Program-made: the position numbers and the translations under genes
Shown here: positions 33,501 through 45,417 of the stretch, piece after piece
Numbering within the stretch: position 1 is the first letter of the stretch
Layout of the letters: each line of letters starts with the position of its first letter
The notes under the pieces: generated by a model
Seen by the model: only the letters and a program-made list of their open reading frames with translations
The model's database searches: none
Told to the model about the DNA's origin: nothing
DNA from: Folioceros fuciformis
Lineage: Eukaryota; Anthocerotophyta; Anthocerotopsida; Anthocerotales
DNA length: 64,000 bases
Assembly: GCA_049999805.1 (NCBI GenBank)
Contig: JBNGIO010005494.1
Span: 1 to 64,000, forward strand
Reading direction: 5' to 3'

Positions 33501-34408
33501 CCCACAGGCTGTGGTTCATCGTCAACACCGGGCTTCTCCAGGTCCTCCAACGTTGCATCCGGACTTGTTTTCCAAAGCTCTTCAACCTTATTGATCTGCT
33601 GCGCACTAATCTGACGGGCGCGAAGCTGTTCCTGCTCAGAGGGAACTTTCACAAGCCACTGAAGGAAACAGCGGTCATCAATAAGAGGCAACCACTGACT
33701 GAGGTCCCAATTCATGTCCTTCAATCCATTTACACTCAAGCAGGGCTCCCGGCATAGAAGCACGACCACACTTTCTGACTTTGCAGGAATAAATCCCAGC
33801 AAAAACACATTCCTGCAACCACAATTGTAACACTCCAATATGGTTTCACCAAGCGGACTGTCCTTGTGCAGGCAAACCTCCTTGTGCTTGGCTCGAACAA
33901 GATGATTGACTATATGGGAACCCGAGGTATTCCCCCGAGAATTGCAAAACCATTTCCTGCAGGAAGGGACATTGCACCGAACGATACATGCAGGATTGTG
34001 TATCCCACAGTATTTGCAAGCGTGCTCCGGCAAGTCCCTCTTAGAGTAATCATGGCTATCGTCCTCCCCAGTATCATCAAAACTCAGCTCGCTCATCCCG
34101 GCTGCAATTAGGTTATACGCCGAAACTTGACTGCTGGCCTTGGAATCCGAGGACTCTGCGGGTACAGCCAGCTCGGAAGGGCCCCCAACCGAGACACTTG
34201 CATCCATGGATGCTGAAAGATGCGAGCTGTCATCAGTCCATACTGACGAAGGCTGGACTGGTTGACTGAGTTCAGTAAAGTCCGGATAATCATAATCATC
34301 TCCCTGCGTGTTGAACTCCAAAAATGTGTACGCATCCCCGTGATTTTGCTGCGACGCAGCAGCGTCCTCGTACAAATTATGCGCATTCACGGCCTCCAGG
34401 GCCGCCAT
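30541..34408 (-). CDS. UPF1: UPF1 RNA helicase, nonsense-mediated mRNA decay
   Basis: One continuous reading frame from ATG 34406-34408 to the gap at 31144, about 1,088 codons, then 163 residues after the gap to a stop at 30541; total about 1,280 residues, as in plant UPF1. UPF1 is an ATP-dependent 5'-3' superfamily 1 helicase that triggers decay of transcripts with premature stops. Seen in order: an acidic N terminus; the CH zinc domain ([35 protein letters not shown]); Walker A GPPGTGKT; motif [41 protein letters not shown]; and [16 protein letters not shown]. The tail is Gly-rich and then has about twenty SQ/TQ dipeptides, the substrate pattern of SMG1-type kinases. The frame differs on the two sides of the 100-N gap, so the true gap size must be a multiple of three (or contains an intron). 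No intron elsewhere, which is unusual among its neighbours. Confidence 0.95.
31045..31144. other. Assembly gap (100 N) in the UPF1 C-terminal coding region
   Basis: Exactly 100 N, a placeholder size. The flanking coding sequence is repetitive (Gln/Ser/Gly-rich), which probably caused the break. Confidence 0.95.
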
Positions 34409-35670
34409 GACTCCGCTCTACTCCTGGCAGAAAACCTGAGTCAGAATCCCACTTGACAGCACCAGAAAAAGATACCCAGCCCCACCACAGATAGCCTGGG
34501 GAGTGGTCCACTATCGGCTGACCCCCAAACCCAGCACACACAGCACCCACCAGACAGCAGAATATAACTCTCCCCAGAAACAAAGACAACCGTGCGACAG
34601 CAAGTTTCTCGCACTCCAACACACAAACCTCAGGAATTTTCTTTCCCAGACTGCCACACACGCATAATGATCCACACTCTCACCCTAATATGTCCGCAAG
34701 CAGCAGCCACTGTTACGGGCGCCTAAACCCAATCCTCCGGGTGTGCCTTAGCGACTTCCTGATCCCTATCGTGTCCACCTGGGCTGCTCCCTGCAGCGTG
34801 CTAGGCAAGCTCCACCGCACCAGTGGCTCGTCACATCCAGGGAAAGTCCCGATGCCAATTCTAGGGTTTGACGCGAGGCGGGTTCGGTGACCATCTCGCG
34901 GGGCATCGTCCTCGACGTAGCGCCATGGACGCAATGCAATCGCGCAGAAACGACTAGGGCTTTTCTCCACACAGAACAGCCCAAATTATTTATATGGGTA
35001 GGCGTGCATCAAGAGGTATAGATAGTTAAATACATCGACAGTAATGGCACAAACAGAATGAAGTGAAAGGTGAAAGATACTGTAACAGCTGTCGTATCGA
35101 AAATGCATCGCAAGCTTTTCGCAAGAACTTCTAACGGTGGTAATCACTAGTATTGTTAGTGCAGTTATGATAACCACTACTGTTAGAAGACATAAGTGGT
35201 GTACTTAGTTCATGGTATTAGTCACCTGGTTGAGCTTAGGCTGGTGACACAGAATGGAAGGGCTAGAGCAAAGACGAACTCCCTAGTAAGCACTTCAAGC
35301 TTTTTGGAGGCCTTTCTTTCTTTGTTTCAAGTCTACATCATTCTAAAGCATGCACTCGTAAAAACCCTAATTCAATCGACCATTTCAAGGAACCATTGCA
35401 TTGTCATTGTTATGGAGAGTTGTTAGTACTCGCGCACCTTCTGCCCTAAACACCACTAACACAACAATGGCAAGGGCCTCCCATACAGGGGATACCGTTT
35501 CAGTAACGTGAGGATTTTGTAGAATAGTGATTGGGAAAAACAGCCAAGCGAGTTGTTTTTGTCCAGCCTCGTTGGCGGGTAGCAAAGGCCAGGAAAGTGG
35601 AAGTGAGAAAGCGGAGTCGGAGGACGCGGAGGGGGTTGGGCCGAGGGGCAGGATTGGGGAGGCGCGAGGC
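34409..35670. promoter_or_regulatory. Divergent spacer between UPF1 and GID8
   Basis: Both genes start outward from this 1.26 kb stretch. The half near UPF1 is GC-balanced and likely includes its leader. The part at 34980-35450 is AT-rich. An in-frame ATG for GID8 exists upstream at 35527. No TATA box or other element could be assigned with confidence. Confidence 0.4.
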
Positions 35671-36369
35671 ATGGGGCGGGGCGGGGAGTCGTCCTGCAGC
35701 AAGAAGGTGATCACGCGGGAGGAATGGGAGAAGAAGCTGGCAGCGGTGCGCGTGCGCAAGGAGGATCTCAATAAGCTGGTGATGAACTACCTGGTCACCG
35801 AGGGCTTCGTGGAGGCCGCGCAAAAGTTCCAGCAGGAGAGTGGGACACACCCCGACATTGATCTGGCCACCATCACGGATCGCATGGCGGTGCGGAAGGC
35901 TGTGCAGTGTGGGAACGTCCAGGACGCCATCGAGCGTGTGAATGACCTCAACCCCGAGATCCTGGACACCAACCCGCACCTCTTCTTCCACCTGCAGCAG
36001 CAGCGCCTCATCGAGCTCATCCGAGGGGGTAAGGTGGAGGAAGCCCTGGAGTTCGCGCAGGAGGAATTGGCGCCCCGCGGTGAGGAGAATCATGCCTTCT
36101 TGGAGGAGTTGGAGCGGACTGTGGCCTTGCTCGCCTTCGAGGACACCGCGTCCTGCCCCGTGGGAGATCTGCTGGATATGTCGCAGCGGCAGAAAACTGC
36201 CAGTGAGCTCAACGCGGCCATCCTCACAAGCCAGAGCCACGAGAAGGATCCGAAGCTCCCTAGCCTGCTTAAGCTCTTGTTGTGGACGCAGAATAAGCTG
36301 AGTGAGCGAGCTGCCTTTCCCCGGATCAGCGATCTGGTGACTGCGATTCTGGAGGAGCCTGCCTTGTGA
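35671..36369 (+). CDS. GID8: GID8/TWA1-like LisH-CTLH-CRA protein, GID/CTLH ubiquitin ligase subunit
   Basis: A 232-residue intronless protein from the ATG at 35671 (MGRGGESSCSKKVITREEWE), a length typical of plant GID8. LisH motif at about residues 31-60 (LNKLVMNYLVTEGFVEAAQK), CTLH at about 66-123 (VRKAVQCGNVQDAIERVNDL, then NPEILDTNPHLFFHLQQQRL), and CRA at the C terminus (EDTASCPVGDLLDMSQRQKT). GID8 is a scaffold subunit of the GID/CTLH E3 ligase, found in cytoplasm and nucleus, which degrades gluconeogenic enzymes in yeast. An upstream in-frame ATG at 35527 would add 48 residues unlike the family. It converges with the cyclic phosphodiesterase gene. Confidence 0.92.
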   Translation: MGRGGESSCSKKVITREEWEKKLAAVRVRKEDLNKLVMNYLVTEGFVEAAQKFQQESGTHPDIDLATITDRMAVRKAVQCGNVQDAIERVNDLNPEILDTNPHLFFHLQQQRLIELIRGGKVEEALEFAQEELAPRGEENHAFLEELERTVALLAFEDTASCPVGDLLDMSQRQKTASELNAAILTSQSHEKDPKLPSLLKLLLWTQNKLSERAAFPRISDLVTAILEEPAL

Positions 36370-36937
36370 ACGGATTCTTGGACCGATTTGTTGTACACTA
36401 AGTCAATCCGGGGAAAGCCGGGAGCGAGCTGCACAAGCATAAGTGTACAGTCAGTTGGAAAGGCAACCAGCTTGAGCTTCCCACGCCTTTGGATTCAACC
36501 TGTCCAACGAGGCGGAACGTTACGACAACAAGCTCAGCCCTGCTCAGCCGTGCTAGGGTTTCTTGGTTGTGTTCATTGTCACTAAGACTGTATCAGTAGG
36601 TCCTCCAGTTCCCCCCTCTTGCTCTCAGATTCAGTTGGCCGTGAACGGTATTGCTGTCCAGTGTCTGTGAGGTACCGTTCTCTTCTCCCGAACTTGCCGC
36701 TACCTTCCACGATGACGAAGCTCTGTTTGGTCTGCCATGCTGTGTCATATTTCTTTTTGTCCATTGAAGGCTTAGCGAGACCGACGGTGCAAATTTATTC
36801 TGACACTAAGAAGCAATTGTTATTCCCGCTGTAAATCACAGGCCTCTGCTTCTCTCTGTGATATACTGTATATGTTACACCCCAAACAGTTGTTTCCTAG
36901 CAAGCAAGCCAGCTTGACTGGACGGTGCACATTCATC

Positions 36938-37643
36938 TCACTTGCTCCATTGCAGTGGAAACTCTGCAACCTTCTCCCAGCTGCGTAAAAGCTTATCCTG
37001 CGGATCTGTTTTCCATAACGAAAGACATCGTACGTCAAACTCTGTTGCCTCCAGCTGCGGAAGAAGCTCAGCGGCTCGAGCATGCGCTCTTGCTTTCTCT
37101 TCCTTGGACAGATCCCCATACAGCAGGCTCAAGTGCGGCACGTAAGCTGCTAACAGAACAGAAGCTGTCATGGGACACATGCATGTTCAAGGGTGCTCAA
37201 CACAAATAGGAAGGACGCTTACTGGACTGGCCAGACTCCTGGCCAAAGGTAAGCTTGGCTTTATGATTTGCTTGCACCACCTGCGCCATCACCAGAATGC
37301 TGATCACGTCCTTGAGCGAGGGAAAGTGTGAAGGACTGCATCCAGGAAGGTTGCGTGTCATTGCTTGCACCTGTTCTGAAGGGTCCCCGAGCACGTAGAC
37401 GCATTGGAAGTAGTCCTGGCCGGAATCTACTCGGAGGAAGCTGCAGCGGAAAGGTGGCAGGGAGGCACAGAGTGTTCGCAGAGCTTCGGAGGCTTTCTGC
37501 GGCGGCATCCGGTGCGCCCCGAGGACTGTGACATGGGGCTCGAAAGCGGGACCTCCGAACTCGCCCCTCAGAGCCGCCATGGCCTCCCTTAAGCTGGTGT
37601 CCTCCGCAGGAACCTCGGCCCACAGGCTGTACGTGTTCTCCAT
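36938..37643 (-). CDS. CPDase: Cyclic phosphodiesterase, 2H phosphoesterase family
   Basis: Three in-frame exons, 37643-37371, 37280-37223 and 37146-36938, give 179 residues, close to the 181 of Arabidopsis CPDase (At4g18930). The enzyme hydrolyses ADP-ribose 1'',2''-cyclic phosphate, a by-product of tRNA splicing, to the 1''-phosphate. The two catalytic HxT/S motifs are EPHVTVLGA near residue 37 and YVPHLSLLYGDL near residue 112. FFQ/YFQCVYVLGDPSEQ and SLWKTDPQDKLLRSWEKVAE further match the family. The open frame continues through the first intron, so that intron could be retained without a stop, adding 30 residues; the spliced form agrees better with homologues. The second catalytic motif lies on the third exon. 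Confidence 0.9.
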
Positions 37644-38476
37644 CTTCCGGTACTGCCACTAGTTTGAAAGTCGCATGTTGTACCGTCGAAGTATGCTACC
37701 CGTCAAACAGTTCAACCCACACATGTTAGATTCATGAAAGCATGCAGAACCTACATGTAGCTTTCTGCGGAAACACCCTGTGCTGCGTGCTATCTGCTTG
37801 TTCTGTTCGTCCTCAACGTGGTCTGACTGCTGCTTCCTTGCTGGCACCGGACCTGCCAACAATTGCGCTATATGTATGTACATATGTGGATACCGTGTAC
37901 ATTTTCAGGTTTTGTCTATTGACAGCATATAGCAGCAGGTCAAAAAAGTCTGGGAACAACCGTTCGACAACTGAGAGATGCAATCCATAGCTGACAGTTA
38001 AAATGCGTGTGTTGAGGAGCCGCACTGTTGCTGAGGACCCCGACTGTGCGTCCTGCCTGACTTTACTGCTCTGGACACCAACCTAGGAAAAGTCGACAAC
38101 ACACAGAGAAAGAAGGACAAGCCTGTAGACTCCATTGCTATATCATCATGTAGAAGAAAAACGAAATAGGCAGAAGAGGTCCAAGTAGGCTATGGGCATG
38201 TGCATATGAGCACAACACAAATGGGCCCACGACAAAAGGGGTCCTCAGCTTTGAACCTTATCCAAGTAATTTACATGGAGCATGTGTTGGTCAACACCTA
38301 AGCAGAACTACATACTTTGATTAGCGCTCCTTGGACTCTACAGAAGACTTCCGCCATCAACTGCAATGACATGGACGTCTGGAAGGGTGCTGCCCACCAC
38401 ACTCCCAAAGCGGGCTTCGGGTTCTACAAAGTTGGTTCCGCAAACCAACTAGGCCAACATAATTAGTTACAACAAC
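37644..38476. other. Spacer between CPDase and WRKY genes
   Basis: Holds the CPDase promoter and the WRKY 3' untranslated region. Only short open frames occur. No other feature was recognised. Confidence 0.4.
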
Positions 38477-41197
38477 TCAAGGACCAAGTAATAATCTGGG
38501 AGGCAGATTTTGGTGAAAGGATGCATTGGACGCAGATAGTCTTTGCTGCTGGGCGTTCGGGTTGTCACGATTGTACTCCTCTGCCTGCTCCTGCTTTGCC
38601 CTAGGAAAATCCACCCTTCCAGTAAGAGACTCCATGTTGAAGGACTGCCTGCCAAGTTCACCACTAGGTCGGGAAGAAAGGCTCATGGGGATGGACATCA
38701 GAGGTACATCTCCACTGCCACCATGGTCCTGGTTCCGAAGGTCCATGCTCAACATGCTGCGGCCGTTATCCATCTTCTTCGACCGATCCTCGAGCATCCC
38801 ACTAAAGATGGACCCGCGTCGAGCAAACCGAGATCCCTGATCCTGTAACGACGTAGCTGCGGAAGACATGGAATTGATGTTCGCACTCTGAGAGGGTGCT
38901 GAAGCACCGCCTATGACAGCTGGTTCATGGCCACCACCACTGTTCCTGGCTGCTGGAACATCATGGTTGTGTTTGCCCTCATATGTTGTGATCACAGACC
39001 TGGGATCATTTGAAGCCCTCTCAACATGTTTCCGGACTGGGCAGCCCAGATTCGTGCATTTATAATAACTCCTGCAAGTGGCAATACAGCAGGAGTGAGC
39101 AATGCAAGCAGGGCCCTACCTGCAAAAAAACTGAGCGAATCTTCAAGATATACTCACCGAGGGTGCGGATTACCCTTCACCACCTTCTGTCCATATTTGC
39201 GCCAACGATAGCCATCATCCAAAATATCAACCTCACTCGTTGTCTGCACTACGACGCGAGGTTCACGATTGATTCTGGGTGGAGGCGCTGCCGCAACTTG
39301 TGCTGCAGCTTCCCTTGCTCTCCTCTCCCTCCGTCTGCAATAGACAATGAGGCCGTAGCATGTGAAAAACTTCAACCAGGAAGGTTGCCAAAGTGGGCTA
39401 CACAATTCAGAAAAAACATACCTTCGTTTGGCTTCCCGCTCTTCTTCAGTGCCCTCATCCTTGCTATCGCCATCTTCATCATCGTCCCCATCACTAGTGG
39501 ATGAAGATGATGGTTCAGGGGTACCGGTTGCATAGATTGACGAGTTTCTTCCATCTGAAAGCCTGTCGTGCTTGCCGAGGACGTCTGGTGCACCAGATTG
39601 AAAGCCTCCCCATGCCTCAGATCCATCACCTTTGTCCCCGTCGTTCAACATATGCACGGCTCCCACCGCTACAGACAACCTCCTGGTTGGAAGGGGTCTT
39701 TGATGGTTATGATCACCCTTGTAGATTATCTCTGTAACCTGGCCATCATGCGAGCGCTCTACTTTCTTCTTCATGGGACAATTCGGGTGAGTGCATTTGT
39801 AGTAGCTGCGAGGGAACTCGCTCCCCTTCACCTGCTTCTGCCCATACTTCCGCCAGTTGTAACCATCTTCCGACGGCCGTTCCACAAAAGTGACAGATGA
39901 TTGACCAATTGTTGCTTGCTGCTCAATTTCAGTCATGCGACGATCGGTCTCCTGAGGCTTGGATTGGACATCCATTGGGGCAGCAGCGTCAATGGGTACT
40001 GAAGATGCAGTATCCTCAACGGTCAGAGGAGATGTCACGACCGTGGGAGGTGCTCCTGCAGGCTGAACTTGTTCTGCCACTGGAAGTGGTGTGGGAGGCA
40101 GCGATGCAGCAGACGCTTGTGCGGAAGACTCGAGGAGCGCCTGTTGAAGGGAATATGGTGCCTGAAAGATGGACGCAACCCGTGTCATTTTCCAACGGTT
40201 GATCCATTTGGCACAAAGAGAGACAAAACAGTTTATTACCTCAATGGCAGAAGAGGATGGAACCCCAACTGGGCCGAGTGGCGAGTTCCGAGTTACAAGC
40301 TTGCTCAACAGAGCTTTCAAATCCAGTCCGTGGTGAGGGGTATGATCTAACGCCTTCGGAAGAGGCTCCTGCACCTGCTGAGGAGGTGCAGCAGGAGGTG
40401 CTGCTGGCTTGGTGGGCGCGACAACCCCATCCAGAAAAGGGGGTAAGGGAAAATTGCCTGTTGTCGGAGACGGCTCGGCCTGGTGACAAAAAACGGATGC
40501 AACAACCAGACGTCAAAAAGACACTTCCCTCTGTCCAAAAAAATCCAGCGGCCACCAAGTTAGAAAAGATACAACAGCGACGGCTACGTCTGCGCACAAT
40601 GTCACCCAGCCCGGACACGAAGACAAGACAGGCAGGGCAGGAGCGAGGGAAGAGGAGGAAGAAGAGCGGGTTCCACGGGTCCCTATGGGCAAGGCCAGGC
40701 AGTGAAGGTAGAAAGGGATGTTTAGCAGAAAAAAGACACACCTGCGATGAAGGCAAGAGAACCGGTGAATCAAGAAGAGAGGCGGGACTAAGGCCAGGAG
40801 GAATAGTGACACAGGCCCGTGGGATGGACTGGAGGCGAGAGGGCGGCACCGTCTTGAAGCGGGCAGTAGACGGGCGGGCACAGCCTGCACCGTCCACCCT
40901 CCTGGCGGCCAGTCTCTCTGCAAAGCTTCCGCTGGCCCCGAACCCGGTGCGGTTGGCTACGCTGTTCACCGCCGTGTCATCGAGCCCGGCCCGCCTCTCG
41001 GCGTCATCATCATCTTCCGTGGCCAGCATGTGCTGGAACGATCTACCGCTATCTAGGTCTGACTCCGAGTCCACACAAGCGGAGATGATGGAGCTGGGGC
41101 TCTCCCCTGACGACCCCTTGTACCCGGCATCCACGTTGAGCATCATAGCCGCCAATCGCCCTAGCTCCTCCTCTTCCTCTCCCCTCCTGCTGATCAC
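38477..41197 (-). CDS. WRKY: Group I WRKY transcription factor (two WRKY domains)
   Basis: Five in-frame exons, 41197-40742, 40479-40240, 40161-39422, 39334-39158 and 39071-38477, give 735 residues (718 from the ATG pair near 41146). The N-terminal WRKY domain has [20 protein letters not shown] and zinc ligands CTHPNC...HNH. The second has [19 protein letters not shown], then [17 protein letters not shown] and KHNHD. Both carry an intact WRKYGQK and the C-x4-C...HxH finger. The intron between NPHPR and SYYKC is the hallmark intron of the C-terminal WRKY domain. The linker between domains is acidic ([18 protein letters not shown]). The N terminus has Ser-Pro sites before the first domain, possible MAP-kinase targets. 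Binds W-box DNA (TTGAC) in the nucleus. It is one of the closest-to-ancestral WRKY architectures. Confidence 0.95.
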
Positions 41198-42300
41198 CTT
41201 TTCCTCCCTCTCCTCCTTCCTGCTTTGCTTTTCAGTGAAGCCTTCCCTCCCACTCCTCCGTCCTGCTCCTCACCCTTGCCTCCCTTTCCTCCTTCCTGCT
41301 CCTCACCCTTTCCTCCTACTTGCAAACCCGCAACAGACCCCGGCAATGGCGCTCCCGCAGGGCCCCCACGAGAAGGACACACTGGCTCATTCACCGCCTG
41401 GTGCCCAGCTGTGAAACACCTTAGGGTAATCGGGATCTACAGTGGAGAGAGAAAAGAAGGGGAAGGGAGGGGGAGAGGGACAGCACAGCAGGACCCTGTG
41501 CCCGGGTGCCTCCCCGCTAAGATCTGGATCCCCGGGAGTGCACGTTCACACCAGCAGGCAGGCAGAGGCAGAGACGCAGCAGCAGATGCAAGAGCATGGA
41601 AAATTGCCAGGGCCCGAGGGCAGGGGATGAAGAAATACGGTACCAAAATCCGGGAGCGCGCGCAGCAGAGCGGCGGCAGCCAGGGAAGGGCAGCAATTCC
41701 CTTCCTCTCTGGGACCTCCTCCGTCAGGCCCGCCGAGCGGGCGTCGCACACATTCAGGGAAACACGGGCAACGGAAGCAAGGCAAGGCAAGGCAAGGCAA
41801 GGCCCCTATCCACAGAAAGCAAGGCTACCCACCCCCCCGCCCAAGCGCATGGAAGAGGCGAGAAAACCAAGCCTTCGGCGGCCCCGGTAGCGAGGCCTCC
41901 TTCACCATGCAGCCAGGTGACGGAGCAGGGCGAGGCGAGGCAAGGCAAGGCAAAGAAGGAAGGAAGGAAGGAGTGCAAGGGGGAAGCGAGCCCAGAAGAG
42001 AAGAAGAACCTAGGCTTCAACTAATCCCTGTAAGCGCCACTTGCTGGCGCTAGAGAAGCCTGCGTATGCGCTGCCCTGCTCTGCCGTGGCTGCCGCTGCT
42101 GCTGCTGATCCGGAGGCAAAGACGATAGAGAGAGGGGTAGGAGCGTGGTCAGTCAGGCAGTCCAGTGAGGCTCGACCACATCTCAGCTCGAGCTCGGGCC
42201 GACTCAAAGACTGCTTTGCGTCCGGTTGAGGAGGAGCCCAGATTAGCAGGCGGGTGTCGGGAGTAGTAGCTGCAGGGGCTGCCTACTAACCCGAATCCTG
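41198..42300. promoter_or_regulatory. WRKY upstream region, purine-rich with short repeats
   Basis: Probable leader and promoter of the WRKY gene. On the plus strand it is strongly purine-rich, meaning pyrimidine-rich in the transcript direction, which fits plant 5' leaders. It contains AAGGC microsatellites and several antisense open frames that I regard as composition artefacts. Confidence 0.4.
41779..41803. repeat. (AAGGC)5 microsatellite
   Basis: Five perfect AAGGC units; related GAGGC/AAGGC and GGAAG runs recur at about 41930-41975. Located in the WRKY upstream region. Confidence 0.85.
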
Positions 42301-43529
42301 ATGAGCTTGGGGCTTCAGCGTGTGTTGATGCTGAGCAGAGAGATCAAGCTGCCAGTGGAGCTGGCCGCTGGCGTCGAGGCCGATGCCGTGCGAGGCGAGA
42401 GAGAGAACAGGGTTGCATGCCACTTCTCTTCTCATCTGCCTGGAGTCTGGCAGCCCATGAGCTTGAGAGCTGAGCGGGAAGGCAGGCGCAGGCACAGGGG
42501 CACGCATTTTCTGCGCAGGCGCCCCGATGATTCTTTCTCGTCCCGGCCCCGCCCTCCTCGTTCCGTTCTCCGTTCCGTTTCGTCTCGTCCCGTCTGGCTC
42601 TGTCCGGCCCCGTTCTGTTATCGTTGGTGTTAAGGATTGAGCATCAATGCGTGGGCTGTGTACCGGGGTCATGTCATAGAGCCCGTGATTAGGCCCGACG
42701 GCCTCGTGATCTGGAGGGGATCCATGTTCCATGGTACGCGTGACCCCGTTTTGGGTTTTCCATTTCTCTGCTTTATCCGTTTTTGGTATTTGCAGGAGCA
42801 TTAATTGTATGGGGCAGATGCACATCTGGAGGTACTATGTAAATACTTTAAAAGATCTTGGCAATAAAAATATGTACTAGAAAAGGGATTGGGTACAACT
42901 AACCTGCATATGGGTTGAGAATGATTGTTTTCCTCTATAATAAATTTACAATATTATCATAAAGATTTAATCATCATAAAAAAATTTCCTTTTTTTATGT
43001 ATGTTATAGTACATATCAAAGTACACATAAGGTTGTGGACATGAGTAGTAGACATAGGGACATAGCTTGGGTAGGACCACGGTTACTACTCATCTCATTA
43101 TATTTACTTATTGCTTGTATATTATATGAAAGACTAAGTTAAGATAACAAATAAGTATAATAAATATAAATTAATATATTATACGTGTTATAATTGAATT
43201 ACACACATCCAATTGAACAATACAAGATAGATATCTAGCTTATATATATCATCATTTCATGGAGGGAGGGGGGTCTTGGACATGGAGATCACCATTAGTG
43301 GATTGAATTGGATGTGAGAAAATTTAAACAAGTAGGTTGCAACAAAGTTTGAAACACTTGTATTCAAGAAGCTTTAGTGAAAGAAGATATCATTAGCACA
43401 GCCACAAAGTTTTTCCCAAGTACTATAGTGAGGATTCACTCAATGATATAGTATGGAATGCATTCAAAAACAAAATATGAATGGGACATGTACTACACCA
43501 AGGGCCTATGCCTACCATCTCCCAATGGC

Positions 43530-43549
43530 AAACCCTAAACCCTAAACCT
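43530..43549. repeat. Short interstitial telomere-like repeat
   Basis: AAACCCTAAACCCTAAACCT, the Arabidopsis-type telomere unit read on the complementary strand. Such short tracts (telo boxes) also occur in plant promoters, so it need not mark a chromosome fusion. Confidence 0.7.
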
Positions 43550-45270
43550 TAAGTGCTATGGCGTCTTGAATGCCCATCAAATTCAAATTTGAATCATTCT
43601 TGTAGCTATCATTCAAATCCAAATGTTGGCCAGTTTGAGAATAAGTACTTGATTTGAAGTGTCATCGAAACATAGTTATATGTTAATGTCTAGTTATGGG
43701 TTACTAGTTCAATGGTAGAGTGAATTCTCGACTTTAAAGTGGAATAGAAGGTTTTTTAAGAAGATTGCATAGTTGTCATTGCGACACTAATTCTAACCCT
43801 AATCCACAAAATGGCATAAAGTATGGCACAGGCAATGAATGTTGACTATGTGTGTGTTGTGTGTATGTGAAGTGAACAACACCCAATTGGATTGCACAGT
43901 CTGTGATCATGATTTTGTTTTGAATGGTTAGGGGAAACATGAAAGGTTGTTTGCTTGATATCTTCATCTTCCTTTTGCCTCTCTGTCTGTCTCTTGTTGG
44001 TTCTTTCTTGTGGAGTGGAAGCAAGTGTTGATCCACACGAAAACAAGGAGCACGAAAGTTCTATGTATTCTTATGGTCGGTCGTGTGTCTCCATCTCGTG
44101 TCCCAATCAAGAGATGTGTTGTGTAGGACTAGGACATACACTCAGACAGACAGAGGACACCGACACCGAGGAGATAGGGGTTTACAGCCAGTTGGGAATG
44201 GATGCAGGTTAAAATCACACCCGGGTTGCATTGGGGGTGGCATACATATGCATATGCATGGGGATGGCAAAAGCCTTCTTCTTGACGCTGGAAAGCAGCA
44301 TGCAGGCGGATGTAGTAGGACAGGAGTAGGTGTAGGTGGGTAGGAGAGTAGGAGAGTAGGAAAGAAAATGCATAAAGAGTGCGATATTTTAGATGATGGG
44401 GTGCACCCGTATTGCATGCAGGCCACAAAGGGGTGGGCAACTTGGTCAGGGGTCGCTCCAGCCCCACACTGGGCCGGTACCGGGAGCCGGGGGGCAGCCG
44501 NNNNNNNNNNNNNNNNNNNNNNNNNNNNNNNNNNNNNNNNNNNNNNNNNNNNNNNNNNNNNNNNNNNNNNNNNNNNNNNNNNNNNNNNNNNNNNNNNNNN
44601 NNNNNNNNNNNNNNNNNNNNNNNNNNNNNNNNNNNNNNNNNNNNNNNNNNNNNNNNNNNNNNNNNNNNNNNNNNNNNNNNNNNNNNNNNNNNNNNNNNNN
44701 NNNNNNNNNNNNNNNNNNNNNNNNNNNNNNNNNNNNNNNNNNNNNNNNNNNNNNNNNNNNNNNNNNNNNNNNNNNNNNNNNNNNNNNNNNNNNNNNNNNN
44801 NNNNNNNNNNNNNNNNNNNNNNNNNNNNNNNNNNNNNNNNNNNNNNNNNNNNNNNNNNNNNNNNNNNNNNNNNNNNNNNNNNNNNNNNNNNNNNNNNNNN
44901 GGGCTGGCCAGTGCCCAGCCCAGCCCAGCCCAGGCCACGGCGGCTCCCCACTTGCTGCTGTCTGCACGCCCTTGCCTTCGCCCCGGCATCTCATGACGTC
45001 ACCGGTGGGAAATGACGGGCCGGTGGGCCACACGCCCCAGCAAAACAAACAAGGCTCCACAACCGACGAAAGATCATGTTGGCTAGACGCAGACCAGACG
45101 CGGGGGCAGGGCAGGGGAAGGGAGTTCCAGGGGGACAGAGAACCAGGGATGGAAAGCCGACACACTAACCTTCTCCAAACCCCTTTTTTCGATTTTGCTT
45201 ACTTGGTGTCCTCTTCTGGAGTTGGCTTGGCGTCGCCTTCACTTCGTTTTCACAGGATCAAGACATCAGA

Positions 45271-45320
45271 TCAGAGCAGTGCAGAGCAGCGCAGAGCAGC
45301 GCAGAGCAGCGCAGAGCAGA
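45271..45320. repeat. 10-bp tandem repeat (GCAGAGCAGC)
   Basis: About five units of GCAGAGCAGC in a row with changes only at the ends. Confidence 0.85.
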
Positions 45321-45355
45321 GCTTGGTTCCGGGGTCGTCCCTCCAACCTTGCTTG

Positions 45356-45417
45356 CACCTTCCTCCTCAAGAATGATAGTATGTACCACCTTCCTCCTCA
45401 AGAATGATAGTATGTAC
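45356..45417. repeat. Exact 31-bp tandem duplication
   Basis: A 31-base unit beginning CACCTTCCTCCTCAAGAATG occurs at 45356 and again at 45387 with no visible differences, so the duplication is recent or an assembly artefact. Confidence 0.85.

Noticed and set aside
40257-41414. 385-codon plus-strand open frame
   Set aside because: It is antisense to WRKY exons 1-2 and their leader; the minus-strand WRKY model with two intact domains and matching splice sites explains the sequence.
42286-42825. 179-codon minus-strand frame
   Set aside because: Driven by simple CGTTC/CGTCC repeats; no domain and no conserved pattern.
43530-43549. Ancient telomere fusion
   Set aside because: Only two and a half CCCTAAA units; short telo-box motifs are common in plant genomes.
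43690-43760. tRNA-like segment (TAGTTCAATGGTAGAGT)
   Set aside because: It resembles a D-arm with an A-box, but no B-box, T-arm or acceptor stem follows and the 3' part is AT-rich; at most a degenerate tRNA or SINE fragment.
44129-45376. Several long frames of 190-330 codons on both strands
   Set aside because: They are mostly runs of unknown residues over the 400-N gap and have no supporting motif.
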